Assembly (NCBI GenBank): GCA_021229015.1
Contig: CM037791.1
Location: 620,001 to 684,000 of the forward strand
DNA length: 64,000 bases
Source of the DNA: Solen grandis
Taxonomy: Eukaryota > Mollusca > Bivalvia > Adapedonta > Solenidae
Direction: 5' to 3'
Part shown: piece after piece, positions 23,168 to 32,800 of the stretch
How positions within the stretch are numbered: the stretch's first letter is position 1
Layout of the letters: each line of letters starts with the position of its first letter
The notes under the pieces: model-generated
Seen by the model: only the letters and a program-made list of their open reading frames with translations
Told to the model about the DNA's origin: nothing
Database searches by the model: none
Made by a program: the position numbers and the translations under genes

Positions 23168-23850
23168 CAAGAGGCCCATGAGGCCCTAAATCGCTCACCT
23201 GAGATAAATAGGTTGACCCAAGGAACATCTGTACCAATTTATTTTAAAATCTGGCCAGTAGTTTTGAAGAAGATGATTTTTAAAGTTTTCATTTTTTTTT
23301 TCTTTTTGTTGCCATGGCAACCAGAGTTCTACATGGATCAAGTTTATTTTAGCAACTTTTGTGAAGGTTGACCCAAGGATCATCCCTGCCAAGTTTAATC
23401 AAATTCTGTCCAGTGGTTTCAGAGGAGATGTTGTTTAAAGGTTTCTATATATACATATAAGGCAAATAAGCCCCGCCCCTGGCGGCCATGTTTTTTTACG
23501 GATCGGAATAATTTTAGCAACTTTGGTAGAGGTTGACCCAAGGAACATCTGTACCAATTTATTTTGAAATCTGGCCAGTAGTTTTGAAGGAGATGATTTT
23601 TAAAGTTTTCAAATTATTTTTCTTTTTGTTGCCATGGCAACCAGAGTTCTTCATGGATCAACTTTATTTTAGCAACTTTTGTAGAGCCTCACCCAAGGAA
23701 CATTCCTGCCAAGTTTCATTAAATTCTGTCCAGCGGTTTCAGAGGAGATGTCGTTTAAAGCAAATTGTTGACGACGCACGACACACGACGACGGACGAAG
23801 GGCGATCACAAAAGCTCACCTTGAGCACGTTGTGCTCAGGTGAGCTAAAA
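23168..23850 (+). mobile_element. Pearl-like element, complete, 683 bp
   Basis: Starts ACAAGAGGCCCATGAGGCCC with TAAATCGCTCACCTGAG, then ~319-bp dimeric core units (ACATCTGTACCAA at 23227 and 23547, spacing ~320), TTGACGACGCACGACACACG microsatellite, GCGATCACAAAAGCTCACC and the hairpin TGAGCAC-GTT-GTGCTCA with outer arms AGCTCACC/GGTGAGCT, ending CTAAAAA. It is nearly the same as the 18143-19720 copy but with fewer core repeats. The plus ORF at 23533-23967 and minus ORF at 23195-23392 are repeat translations. Confidence 0.85.
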
Positions 23851-25083
23851 AACAAAACAAATAAAAATAAAATAATTATACAATGTAGAGCCATCATAAT
23901 GAATATATTCCACCAATATTATGCAACAAGGTATGGGTCTCATGGAGAGCATTATAATAGAGATTAATTGTCCTATAAAAATTATTAAATTTTTTGTGAT
24001 CATGCCAATCTAACTTTTTTCTCTCTTAAACAGTGGGGCTGTCTTCTTATTTAAAAATTTCTTTGAATTCATGCAGTTTTTCCCAAAACTGCACTTTACC
24101 CCAAATTTTCCTTTTTTCAAACTCAGGAAAATGGTACCTTTAACCCCAAAGTATGGTTTTAACCCTTAAAATGCCATAGGCACTTTGGACTAACTTTGCC
24201 GCAAGTGCAGACCTGAATCAGCCTACACATCTGTGCAGTCTGATCATGGTCATTCAGTCAATAAATTTTCAACAAGCACCCCCCAAAACAACTAATGGTA
24301 CAGTCCAAAATGAAGAAAGGACAAGTCCAATTAAGAAATTTCCCATGGAAAGCCTTCCCTCTCATCAGAAAACAAGGCCTGGCAATAATATGTTACTTTA
24401 AAACAGTAGCATGTCTAGCACAATTATTTTGTCAGGATTAACGACCTTGAAGTTAGCTAAGCTTTTAACTTTGTCCAATTAATCCTTACCAAGCTCCACT
24501 GGTCTGACATAGCATGCGTACCAAGGAAAGACAGTGATAATCAGAATAGATTGGACGTGTCAAAATACTGGAAATAAACTCAGCTGAATTGATCTGAAGA
24601 CAAATGTTTGCCTAGATAGTAAAATCAATTTCCAAGAAAATCACATCTGACCTGGCCCTGACACTGGACCTCCATAGCTGTTCAATTAGCATGTGACAGC
24701 AAAATTGTCTCGAGTACAGTTGTTATTATTGTTGGTGGGTTTGTTTTTTTTTGTGTGTGTGTGTGTGTTGTTGTTGTTTTTTTCCCATTTGAGTACTCCC
24801 CAGTAGTTCATTTTCACAAAAGGAAAACAATAAAGAGATCACTAAAAAGGATTCTGCAGTTTTTATCCATTAGAATCCTTTTTTACAGGACCATGGTGTC
24901 AAACAAAAAGCATCAGTCTGAAATTTGTTCTTGAATAATATCCTGAATTCTGAAAAAAATAAATACACACAGACATATTTTCTTCCATTACCATGGATGT
25001 GCTATTTTGTACCCCATTTTCAAAACCCTTAAGCCCATGAGTATTTATGTATAACTTTCATGACTTGATTAATATTAATTTAC
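23851..25083. other. No gene; small repeats
   Basis: Holds a GT/TTG microsatellite near 24750-24782 and a patch at ~24164-24262 starting TTTTAACCCTTAAAATGCC and containing TCAGCCTACACATCTGTGCA, probably a different decayed short repeat. No coding signature. Confidence 0.4.
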
Positions 25084-25312
25084 TTAACCCTTTCCCTCAT
25101 AGAGGATACCATGAAAAGACCTATGCAAACAGCATAAAACCAGTAACTCGCAGGCTGATCAGGTTTTAAGCTGTTCGCTGCTCCTCAGTGGTCTGGAAAT
25201 GAGGATTTTGTAATTAAATTTGGTAAGGTTTAACTGTGGTTTTCTGCAGATTAGGCTTTATGTGGTACCTATTGAGTGCGTCAAAATGAGTCTATATAAG
25301 GGAAAGGGTTAA
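25084..25312 (+). mobile_element. piggyBac-type MITE, complete with a damaged palindrome
   Basis: TTAACCCTTTCCCTCAT at the start, GGGAAAGGGTTAA at the end, TTAA on both borders. It has lost about 12 bp of the left palindrome arm: CATAAAACC runs directly into AGTAACTCGCAGGCTGATC, so the hairpin seen in other copies cannot form fully. Confidence 0.8.
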
Positions 25313-26175
25313 CTTGAAATGGCATATGAAACGATGGATTTTTCTTTGCCATGCAGACTGTGTAGAATCAAAGCTACACTATTAATCTTATTGTATGAAC
25401 AAACAGAGGAGACCCTGATCAGATAGCTCCTAGAAGATTCTTATTTGGATCTGTTCTGTTTACCAAAAAAAAAAAATGCTCTTAAAGGCAAAGGATTAAT
25501 AAAGTCTCCATGCCTCATGTCAGGGATTTTCTTCACAAGTAGCAAGTATGTCTTGCTAAAAGCTTGTTAAAAAAAGTAGGTGGCAAAAAAGAAAACTTTC
25601 AGGTAGCAAGTCTCAAGGTTACTGTTCATAACCTCTACTTAAGGTGTCCAGATTGTTATGAGGCTCTGGGGCCTGTTTCACTTAACTTTGTACGTAAAAA
25701 ATCTTCGTAAGCGTAAATTTACATATGTAAAACTAGTATCCTTCCTGTGAATGTTTCTTTATAAAAAGTGTTGTATTTGTGTAATGCAATATATTGGGTC
25801 ATCTTTCTTCATATTTTATTGTGAATATAAGACATTAATAAACACTATGTAGAACAAGAGACTTATGACTAAGATCAAATTTGTTTGTATGAAGTTTAGT
25901 GAAATGGGCCCCTCGACTCTAATGCTTTTCCTCCATCTGACCAGCATAAAATTCCCAATGAATCTTCAAAGAAAAAAAATTGGTTCAATCTTGGCAAAAA
26001 AATAAAAAGATAAAAAATAATTAACTTATTAATATATTCTTTACTTTCATTTCCAATATGGGCTGCAATTTCTGTACTATTTTCTCCATTTCTAACATAA
26101 ATCTCTGTATCGAAATTCCAAATATGAATAGTAAGGGTCATTTTCCCAAAGTAGTTGAACATAAGTACTTAATAC
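25313..26175. other. No gene supported; possible intron of the exon at 26176-26255
   Basis: AT-rich unique sequence with short A-runs (25468-25477, 25968-25978). Minus-strand frame at ~26110-26250 (YHPEVLSTYVQLLWENDPYY) is open for about 50 codons, overlapping the proposed exon in another frame. I could not tell which, if either, is used. Confidence 0.3.
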
Positions 26176-26255
26176 CTCTGGGTGATATTGCTCCCAGCAG
26201 TGTTCAATGCCTTCAGTTTGGTAGTCAAAATGCACACTAGCACTGGATCTGACAT
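26176..26255 (-). CDS. Candidate first coding exon of an unidentified host gene
   Basis: On the minus strand an ATG at 26255-26253 opens 26 codons reading MSDPVLVCILTTKLKALNTA then GSNITQ, followed by a donor-like AGAG|GTATTAAGT (donor GT at 26175-26174). The run of alternating hydrophobic residues then a small polar loop resembles the first strand of a beta-sandwich such as a C2 domain, but this is a weak resemblance. The next exon was not identified. A different frame through the same bases is also open, so confidence is low. Confidence 0.25.
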
Positions 26256-26827
26256 TTTGCTTCAGACTGAGTCATATAATAATACATGTATATATTGAAA
26301 ACATGCAATCTATATACGCATGCATATCTATACACTCAACCTCAAGCCTGGTTCTTTCTATAGCAACTTAATCTCCGTCGGTAACTATCCATTTCATATT
26401 GATTTGATGAATGCTGAATTTACCGATGTGAAGCAAACACCTAAAATCAAATTATTTCACTAGAAAGAGTTGATTGTGTGAACAATGATCAATCCACAAG
26501 CAACTAGGAAGTGCGACTACAAAATGTCCAATCAAGAGGGATGAGAGAGAGGGCAAAGTTGATCCAGAATTGCTAAAAACACGCGGAAAATGACGTGGAA
26601 CACTGATTAATGGCCAAAAGATTTCAATGGCTTTAACGAGCAATATCGTTCGTTTTCCCGCACAATTACTGAACTTGTATAATATCCTAAAATGGCACTG
26701 AGCAAATTTAAGTCTTGTCTATTTTGGCCCTCATCTTGTTGAAATGACTCCAAAATATTTCAATGTTTATCTATTAACCTGTATATCACATGACACTCAT
26801 TTAGAAAAACAAGGAAAAACTTTTAGT
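26256..26827. other. No feature seen
   Basis: If the exon at 26176 is real this would be its promoter and 5' UTR side. No TATA box or CpG-rich patch stands out. Confidence 0.35.
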
Positions 26828-27149
26828 TTGAAGGCATTGTTTGTTTGTTTGTTTGTTTATTGGGTTTAACATCCCACCAACAGTATTTCAGTCATTTGGA
26901 GACAATGTCTACTTGAGACAGATATAGTGCTGCCACACTGCAGTATTACATCATAGACATGTGGCATGATACACCCAGTCACATTATCCTGACACCGGGC
27001 CAACCAGTCCTACAACTACCCTTATATGCTGAGCACCAAGCAAGGGAGCTATAACAGTACCATTTTTTAAGACTTTGGTATGTCATAGCTGGGGATCGAA
27101 CCCACGACCTCCTGCTTCCGAGGCGGACGCTCTAACCTTGAAGACATTG
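26828..27149 (-). mobile_element. tRNA-derived SINE with imperfect 12-bp target-site duplications
   Basis: Body 26840-27137, flanked by TTGAAGGCATTG (26828-26839) and TTGAAGACATTG (27138-27149). On the minus strand it starts inside the tRNA head (GGTTAGAGCGTCCGCC, B-box GTGGGTTCGATCCCC), so the first bases of the head are missing, then shares the central domain of the SINE at 20199-20500, and ends with an (ACAA)n tail (TTTG on +). Confidence 0.75.
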
Positions 27150-27194
27150 AACCAGTACAAGAAACATTAAGCATCTGTACCTGACAGTGGAGGA

Positions 27195-27450
27195 AAAAAA
27201 TGGGTTTGAATGGGTTTGATGTTCCATCAATAGTAGTTCAAATTATTTAGGGATCTTTGCTTCTATGAAACTGATATAGTTCTGCATCACAGTCATATCA
27301 AGCCATAGACAAGTGGCATGATACCAACCAATCCTAGAATTACCAACCCTTACTTGGCATTAGTGCTAATCTTAAGGGATATGATAATTTTCTAAAAGAC
27401 AATGAAATGATTTGACCAGGGATCAAACCCATGACTGGTAGATTTTACAA
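27195..27450 (-). mobile_element. Decayed SINE of the same family
   Basis: Follows the order of the SINE at 26840 with many changes: GGGTTTGATGTTCCATCAA, ACTGATATAGTTCTGC, AAGTGGCATGATACCA, then GACCAGGGATCAAACCCATG as the B-box side. No duplications are visible. An insertion by the TIR element at 27452 adjoins it. Confidence 0.55.
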
Positions 27451-27451
27451 G

Positions 27452-28213
27452 TACAGTAGAACCGAACATCATTAAAAGGAATTCCTCGCCATTTCGAAGT
27501 TTATTTTTGGTACCAATTTCTTGCCATCTTATTTTACTAAACATAAAATGTTAAATCCGAATTTCTCTATTTCGATTTTTTTAGCTATTACTTCAAGTAA
27601 AAATCCCGGTCCCAAGGTCGCAATTCATGTACATTTTTCAATTTTTATTTCGAAGTCAATTTTCATAAATTTTTGTTAACTATTGTCCTCATCATCAATA
27701 GTATTCAGGTCAGTAACCAAGTTTATTTTGCGGCGGCACCTGGAGTGGTGGCTCAGGCAGGTTTTCACACCTCTTTTCAAGATTGGGTCTGACCGGAAAT
27801 GTTGATTATTGCTAATCAATGTCTGACAGATTACATAATATACATGTGCCAGCCAATAAACCCAGGCGTCATATCTTGAGTACATTCCATATCATCGCGT
27901 TCATCACCGGCATGCGACGCAACCTTAATCAGGTCACTATGTTCACATGTTTGAAAGATTATGTTAATTAGAAGCATCTCAGTAGATCATGAAATAATTT
28001 TTTACTTTTTATAACTTGCAAATAGTATATACATACACCTAATAGGTGGTTTTGACCAAATAACAATTTCCACGATATGCACCGGTAATAAAAACACAGA
28101 CATGCATGCACACAAACTGAAATTTCCATCGGATTTTTAATCCAAATAACTATTATTATTTCGAAGTTTTCAGCTTGGTTCAAAGGACTTCAGTTTAACA
28201 AGGTTCTACTGTA
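27452..28213. mobile_element. pogo/Tc1-type TIR element, ~760 bp, non-autonomous
   Basis: TACAGTAGAACC at 27452-27463 is mirrored by GGTTCTACTGTA at 28202-28213, a perfect 12-bp inverted repeat ending in TA, the target preference of Tc1/mariner/pogo transposases. Subterminal TTTCGAAGTTT motifs recur at both sides (27497, 27648, 28160). The only ORF of note, 27676-27885 minus (RCRRKINLVTDLNTIDDEDN at its end), may be a transposase remnant but shows no DDE motif. Confidence 0.6.
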
Positions 28214-28480
28214 GTAACTTGGGTGGTTGGTTGTAAACAATATAAACCTAATGTGGGACTTTTATATATGTGTTACATACAAGGACTGATCAGAGAGTTA
28301 TAAGAGCATTAAATCTTTTGCAAGAAATGCCTGCCATGAATGACAAATACAAAACAAAACGTAATTTATGTGTTTAGGGCCATTTTGATGGTTTGACTTT
28401 ACTAGTGAATTCCGATGTGTTTCCGTTGTAACAATTTATTATTACATCAGGATATACTGACACAAGTTAGATTTTTCCTG
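28214..28480. other. No feature seen; left flank of the assembly gap
   Basis: Unique sequence. It does not resemble the LTR at 34369-34951, so if the retrotransposon has a 5' LTR it must lie within the gap that follows. Confidence 0.5.
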
Positions 28481-28580
28481 NNNNNNNNNNNNNNNNNNNN
28501 NNNNNNNNNNNNNNNNNNNNNNNNNNNNNNNNNNNNNNNNNNNNNNNNNNNNNNNNNNNNNNNNNNNNNNNNNNNNNNNN
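28481..28580. other. Assembly gap (100 N)
   Basis: Exactly 100 N, a conventional placeholder for a gap of unknown size. It stands where the 5' LTR, primer-binding site and leader of the Ty3/gypsy element should be. Confidence 0.95.
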
Positions 28581-28633
28581 TTATTGTTTGCTTGCTTTTC
28601 TGTGAGAGTTTTATTTGAACATAGATATCAGAT

Positions 28634-29875
28634 ATGGAAGGCACCACTCAGGAGTTGTCAAAGATAAGAGATGAAGAATTGGCATATTTTGCAGAGCAGC
28701 TTATGAAATCAGGTAAGTATTTGATTTATCCACAGCCTGTAACAAGCACCCCGGTTGTGACGACTTCTGACCGTCCTCCTATTGTACCTGAGAGGAGCAC
28801 TATCCCAGTGAGATCGAGAATATCAGGAATGGATACCTCAGGTAAGACACCAACACAAAGATTGAATTTGGAAAATACAGACACACCCCTAAAAGAATAT
28901 TACAGAGAGAAGGGGAGATTGGAAAGCAAGGTGTGCAACCCTGAACCCTTGCCGGTAAGGCCTCCACTCCCTAACATGGTTGATTTGTCATATAGTCCCT
29001 ACAGGGATTCAGCAACTGTCTCATCAAATACTCATAGAGTACCAGTTTTGTCTCATTTTTCTGGTGAAGGTAACAAAGATGACTGTGAATTTGAAGTTTG
29101 GAAATATGACTTGAATTGTCTGATTAGAACTGAAGTGTATCCCAGTCATGTGCTATTGGAAGCAATCAGGAAAAGCTTAAAGGGAAAAGCCAGATCAGTT
29201 TTGTTACACATTGGTGAAAAAGCTAGTGTACAAGAGATTTTGTCAGAGCTTGAGGGTATTTATGGCACTGTCTGTACCTCAGAAACTTTGAAAGAAAAGT
29301 TTTACTGTGCTAAACAGAAAGAGCTTGAATCTGTTGCAGATTATAGTTTAAGACTTGAACAATTGCTTAGTAATGCAAACTTACACTTAGGTAAAGTTAC
29401 TAAGAATGAAATGCTTAGAAACAGACTCTGGTCAGGTTTGAAAGATAAAGAATTGAAGAATGTTTCAAGGTATAAGTTTGAAACAGTGAGAGAGTACAAC
29501 ATGTTCAGAAAGGAGTTGAGACAGATGGAAGAGGAAATGAGTTGTGGTAGGAGTGAGCCTAAGAAAGGGAATGAAAAGGCATCTCAAATGATGACTTTGG
29601 CAGAAAGTAAGTTATTGACTCAGCTAGAGGAAATGTCTGGTCAGATGAGGGACTTGGGAAAGAGGCTTGTTGAGGTGGAAAAAGAGTTGAGGGAGGTCAA
29701 AGTAGGGAGGAGTGGTAGTAGTTTTGGTTTTCAGGAGAGAGGTAAGATGAGTCAAGGGAACCAGAATTTGAGAGGTGGCACTAGTAGTTCAGGTGTAAGG
29801 AAACAGTGGGATGAATCACATGGAAAATCTCAGAATGCAGGTTGGCCGGTTTTAAGCGGGAAAAAAAAAGTTTAA
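28634..29875 (+). CDS. Gag polyprotein of Ty3/gypsy retrotransposon (PNMA-like)
   Basis: 413 residues. The N-terminal ~130 residues are proline- and serine-rich spacer. From about residue 138 a capsid-like region begins (FSGEGNKDDCEFEVWKYDL), continues KSLKGKARSVLLHIGEKASV, a helical EILSELEGIYG segment and DYSLRLEQLLSNA. This pattern matches the retrotransposon Gag fold shared with the PNMA and Arc proteins domesticated in vertebrates. Residues ~310-355 form a charged coiled coil (LTQLEEMSGQMRDLGKRLVE), then a Gly/Ser-rich tail. There is no CCHC zinc knuckle, so genome RNA packaging must use the basic tail or another means. It ends at TAA 29873-29875, just after a run of nine A. Gag would assemble cytoplasmic particles around element RNA. 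Confidence 0.85.
   Translation: MEGTTQELSKIRDEELAYFAEQLMKSGKYLIYPQPVTSTPVVTTSDRPPIVPERSTIPVRSRISGMDTSGKTPTQRLNLENTDTPLKEYYREKGRLESKVCNPEPLPVRPPLPNMVDLSYSPYRDSATVSSNTHRVPVLSHFSGEGNKDDCEFEVWKYDLNCLIRTEVYPSHVLLEAIRKSLKGKARSVLLHIGEKASVQEILSELEGIYGTVCTSETLKEKFYCAKQKELESVADYSLRLEQLLSNANLHLGKVTKNEMLRNRLWSGLKDKELKNVSRYKFETVREYNMFRKELRQMEEEMSCGRSEPKKGNEKASQMMTLAESKLLTQLEEMSGQMRDLGKRLVEVEKELREVKVGRSGSSFGFQERGKMSQGNQNLRGGTSSSGVRKQWDESHGKSQNAGWPVLSGKKKV
29856..29872 (+). promoter_or_regulatory. Gag-pol frame-change window with A9 run
   Basis: Gag (frame with codon start 28634) and pol (+1 frame) are both open only in these 17 bases, GCGGGAAAAAAAAAGTT. The A9 run at 29861-29869 is the only plausible site for a shift. 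Either a programmed +1 (or -2) slip on AAA codons, or a one-base length error in this homopolymer, links the two. Confidence 0.6.
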
Positions 29876-32800
29876 ACCAGACAGGGTCTTCTATACAGGG
29901 TCAGTAGAAGACCAGGAAAGTCATGTTGGCCCTAGAGTAGCGCCTCTAGTAGGGAAATCTTGCAATGGTACAGTAAATCTTAATGAACAAAATTTCAAGG
30001 CTCTTATTGATACAGGGTCTATGGTATCAACGATTTCAGAAGATTGTTATAACAGCCTTAAACAAAAACCTGAATTGTGTAGTCTAGTAGATTTTGATCT
30101 CAACATTACTGGTGCTAGTGGTGTTAAAGTCCCATACCTAGGCTATGCTCTGATCAATGTAAGCATACCAGCAGTTGATGTTTCTGGTACACTTACACCG
30201 GTTTTGGTAATACCGAACTCGTCATCTTCAAAGGATGTACCAGTTATAATTGGTACCAATGTCCTGAATTATTTCAGGACTTTTGACATAACAGATATTG
30301 TATCAAATGCATGGCAAGCTGCATTTTCTGTCTTGAACGGCACGCAAGGTGTACCTGTGAAGGTTCTCTGTAGGAGACCCTTCACAGTTAAACCAGGTGA
30401 GGCCAGGACAGTCACAGGCACAGTGAGAAATGCGGGCGATATGACCACTGGCGTGACAGAGTCATTTGACCAGTCTCAGTCAACATTAAATATATGTCCA
30501 AGGGTAGTAACAGTGAGATCTGGAACAAGTTTTTCCAGAATTCCAGTCCGTATTTGCAATTTAACTGCTAAACCGTTTCTCATTAAACCAAAACAGTTGC
30601 TTTGTAATTTACATCCAGTTCAAGTTATTAGAAATGTTGACCCATTCGAAGGTGACAACAGATCTCACAACCAGGACAAGTCTCTTGAAGACTTGGGTAT
30701 CAAGCTCCCTACCGACATTTTGTCTCCGCGGCACCGCGAAGAGGCGGAAACATTTCTTTCTAGATGGAAACATATCTTTTCATCTGGATTGACAGATTTG
30801 GGTTGCAGTAGAATTGTGGAGCATGATATCAATCTTAGTGACCCTACCCCATTCAAAGAGAATTATAGAAGGATTCCACCCGGCATGTATCAGGAAGTAA
30901 GAGAACACCTGAATGACATGTTGAAGGCAGGGGCCATACGGGAGTCTAAGAGTCCCTTTTCGTCCAATGTTGTGTTGGTTCGGAAGAAAGATTCATCTCT
31001 TAGATTCTGTTTGGATTTCCGCCGTCTGAACAAGTGCACTATCCGAGATGCGTATGCATTACCAAGGGTGGATGAAACTATTGACTGCCTTAAAGGCGCA
31101 AAGTACTTTTCGAAGTTGGACTTACGCTCCGGGTATTGGCAAGTGGCCATGAAAGAGAGCGACATACACAAAACCGCTTTCACCGTGGGGCCTCTTGGTC
31201 ATTATGAGTGTGTAAGGATGCCTTTTGGATTGACCAATGCACCTGCAACCTTCCAAAGGTTGATGGAGCGCACAATGGGAGAACTACATTTAAAAGAGTG
31301 TTTGATTTACTTAGATGATATCATCATCTTTTCAGACACAATTGAGCAACATTTTCAGCGTCTTCAGTCTGTTTTTGAGCGATTGGAAGCCAATGGATTG
31401 AAATTAAAAGGCTCCAAATGCGAGTTCTTCCGGGAACAAGTGACATATTTAGGTCATCTGGTCAGTGCCGATGGTATTTCTACTGACCCGGACAAGGTTA
31501 AGTGTCTCAAAAATTGGCCAGTACCGAGCAATATTAAAACTCTTCGGAGTTTTATTGGTTTTGCCGGCTACTATCGGAAGTTTTTACCGGGATTTGCCCA
31601 AATTGCGAAGCCCCTGAACGATTTGCTGGTCGGACATGCTACAAATGGCACTGCCAAGACAAAAAAAGAAAAAGCAAAATGGGTTTGGTCAGAGGCTCAA
31701 CAGGATGCCTTCGATACTCTCGTATGCAAACTGTCCTCAGCCCCTGTTCTTGAATACGCAGATTATTCGAAACCCTTCACTTTGAATGTTGATGCCAGTT
31801 CAGTGGGAATTGGTGCTGTATTGTACCAAAAGGTAAACGGGACAGAGAAGGTCATTGCGTACGCCAGCAGAGGTCTTCGCCCAGGAGAGAGGAATTATGC
31901 AGCTCATAAGCTCGAGTTCCTTGCGCTCAAGTGGGCTGTAGTGGACAAGTTCCATGAATATTTATATGGGAACGAATTCACAGTAAAAACCGACAATAAC
32001 CCACTGACGTATGTTTTGACCTCTGCCAAACTTGACGCCACCTCTCATCGGTGGTTGGCAGCGCTGTCTGCGTATAATTTTACAATACAGTACCGATCAG
32101 GGCGCCAAAACGTGGACGCAGATGCTTGGTTCCCGGCGGTAGATGTAATTTTCACAGACGTGGTGAAGGCCATTTGCATGGCGAAGCAAGTCGAGACTGA
32201 ACAGTCCCCAAGCTTTGAGTGCCTTGGTGGCCCCCATCAGGTCGGTGAAAGTGACATTTACGGCAACACAAACTTCAGTGGAGTTGACTGGAAAGACGAA
32301 CAAAGTCAGGACAGAAGTATCCTAAGGGTTGCGCAGCTTGTAAAAGCTGGACATAAGCTAACCAAAAGACAGGTAGCTTTAGAACCCGACCCAGTTCGCA
32401 TCTTGTTGCGAGAATGGGAAAACCTTGTGTTGAGGGATGGGGTTCTGTACAGGAAGGCTACTGTGTGCAACTCATCTGTTCTTCAGTTGGTGTTGCCAAG
32501 CGTGTTTCATGAAGTGGTGTTTGTTGGCCTGCATGATGACGCTGGTCATCAAGGAAGGGACAGAACCCTTTCTTTACTCAAATCGAGGTTTTACTGGCCA
32601 TATATGGATCAATTCGTTGAGAAACGGATCCGAGAATGTCCTAGGTGCATTCGCCGTAAAACCCCGGTCAGACCAGCAGCGCACCTAGTAACCTTCGAGT
32701 CAACGTATCCAATGGAATTGGTGTGCATGGATTTTTTATCTCTTGAAATGTCATCGGGTGGTTATGAGAATATTCTTGTAATCACTGATCATTTCACGAG

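Noticed and set aside
28415..28647. Two ORFs running through the N gap
   Set aside because: Codons across unknown bases are meaningless.
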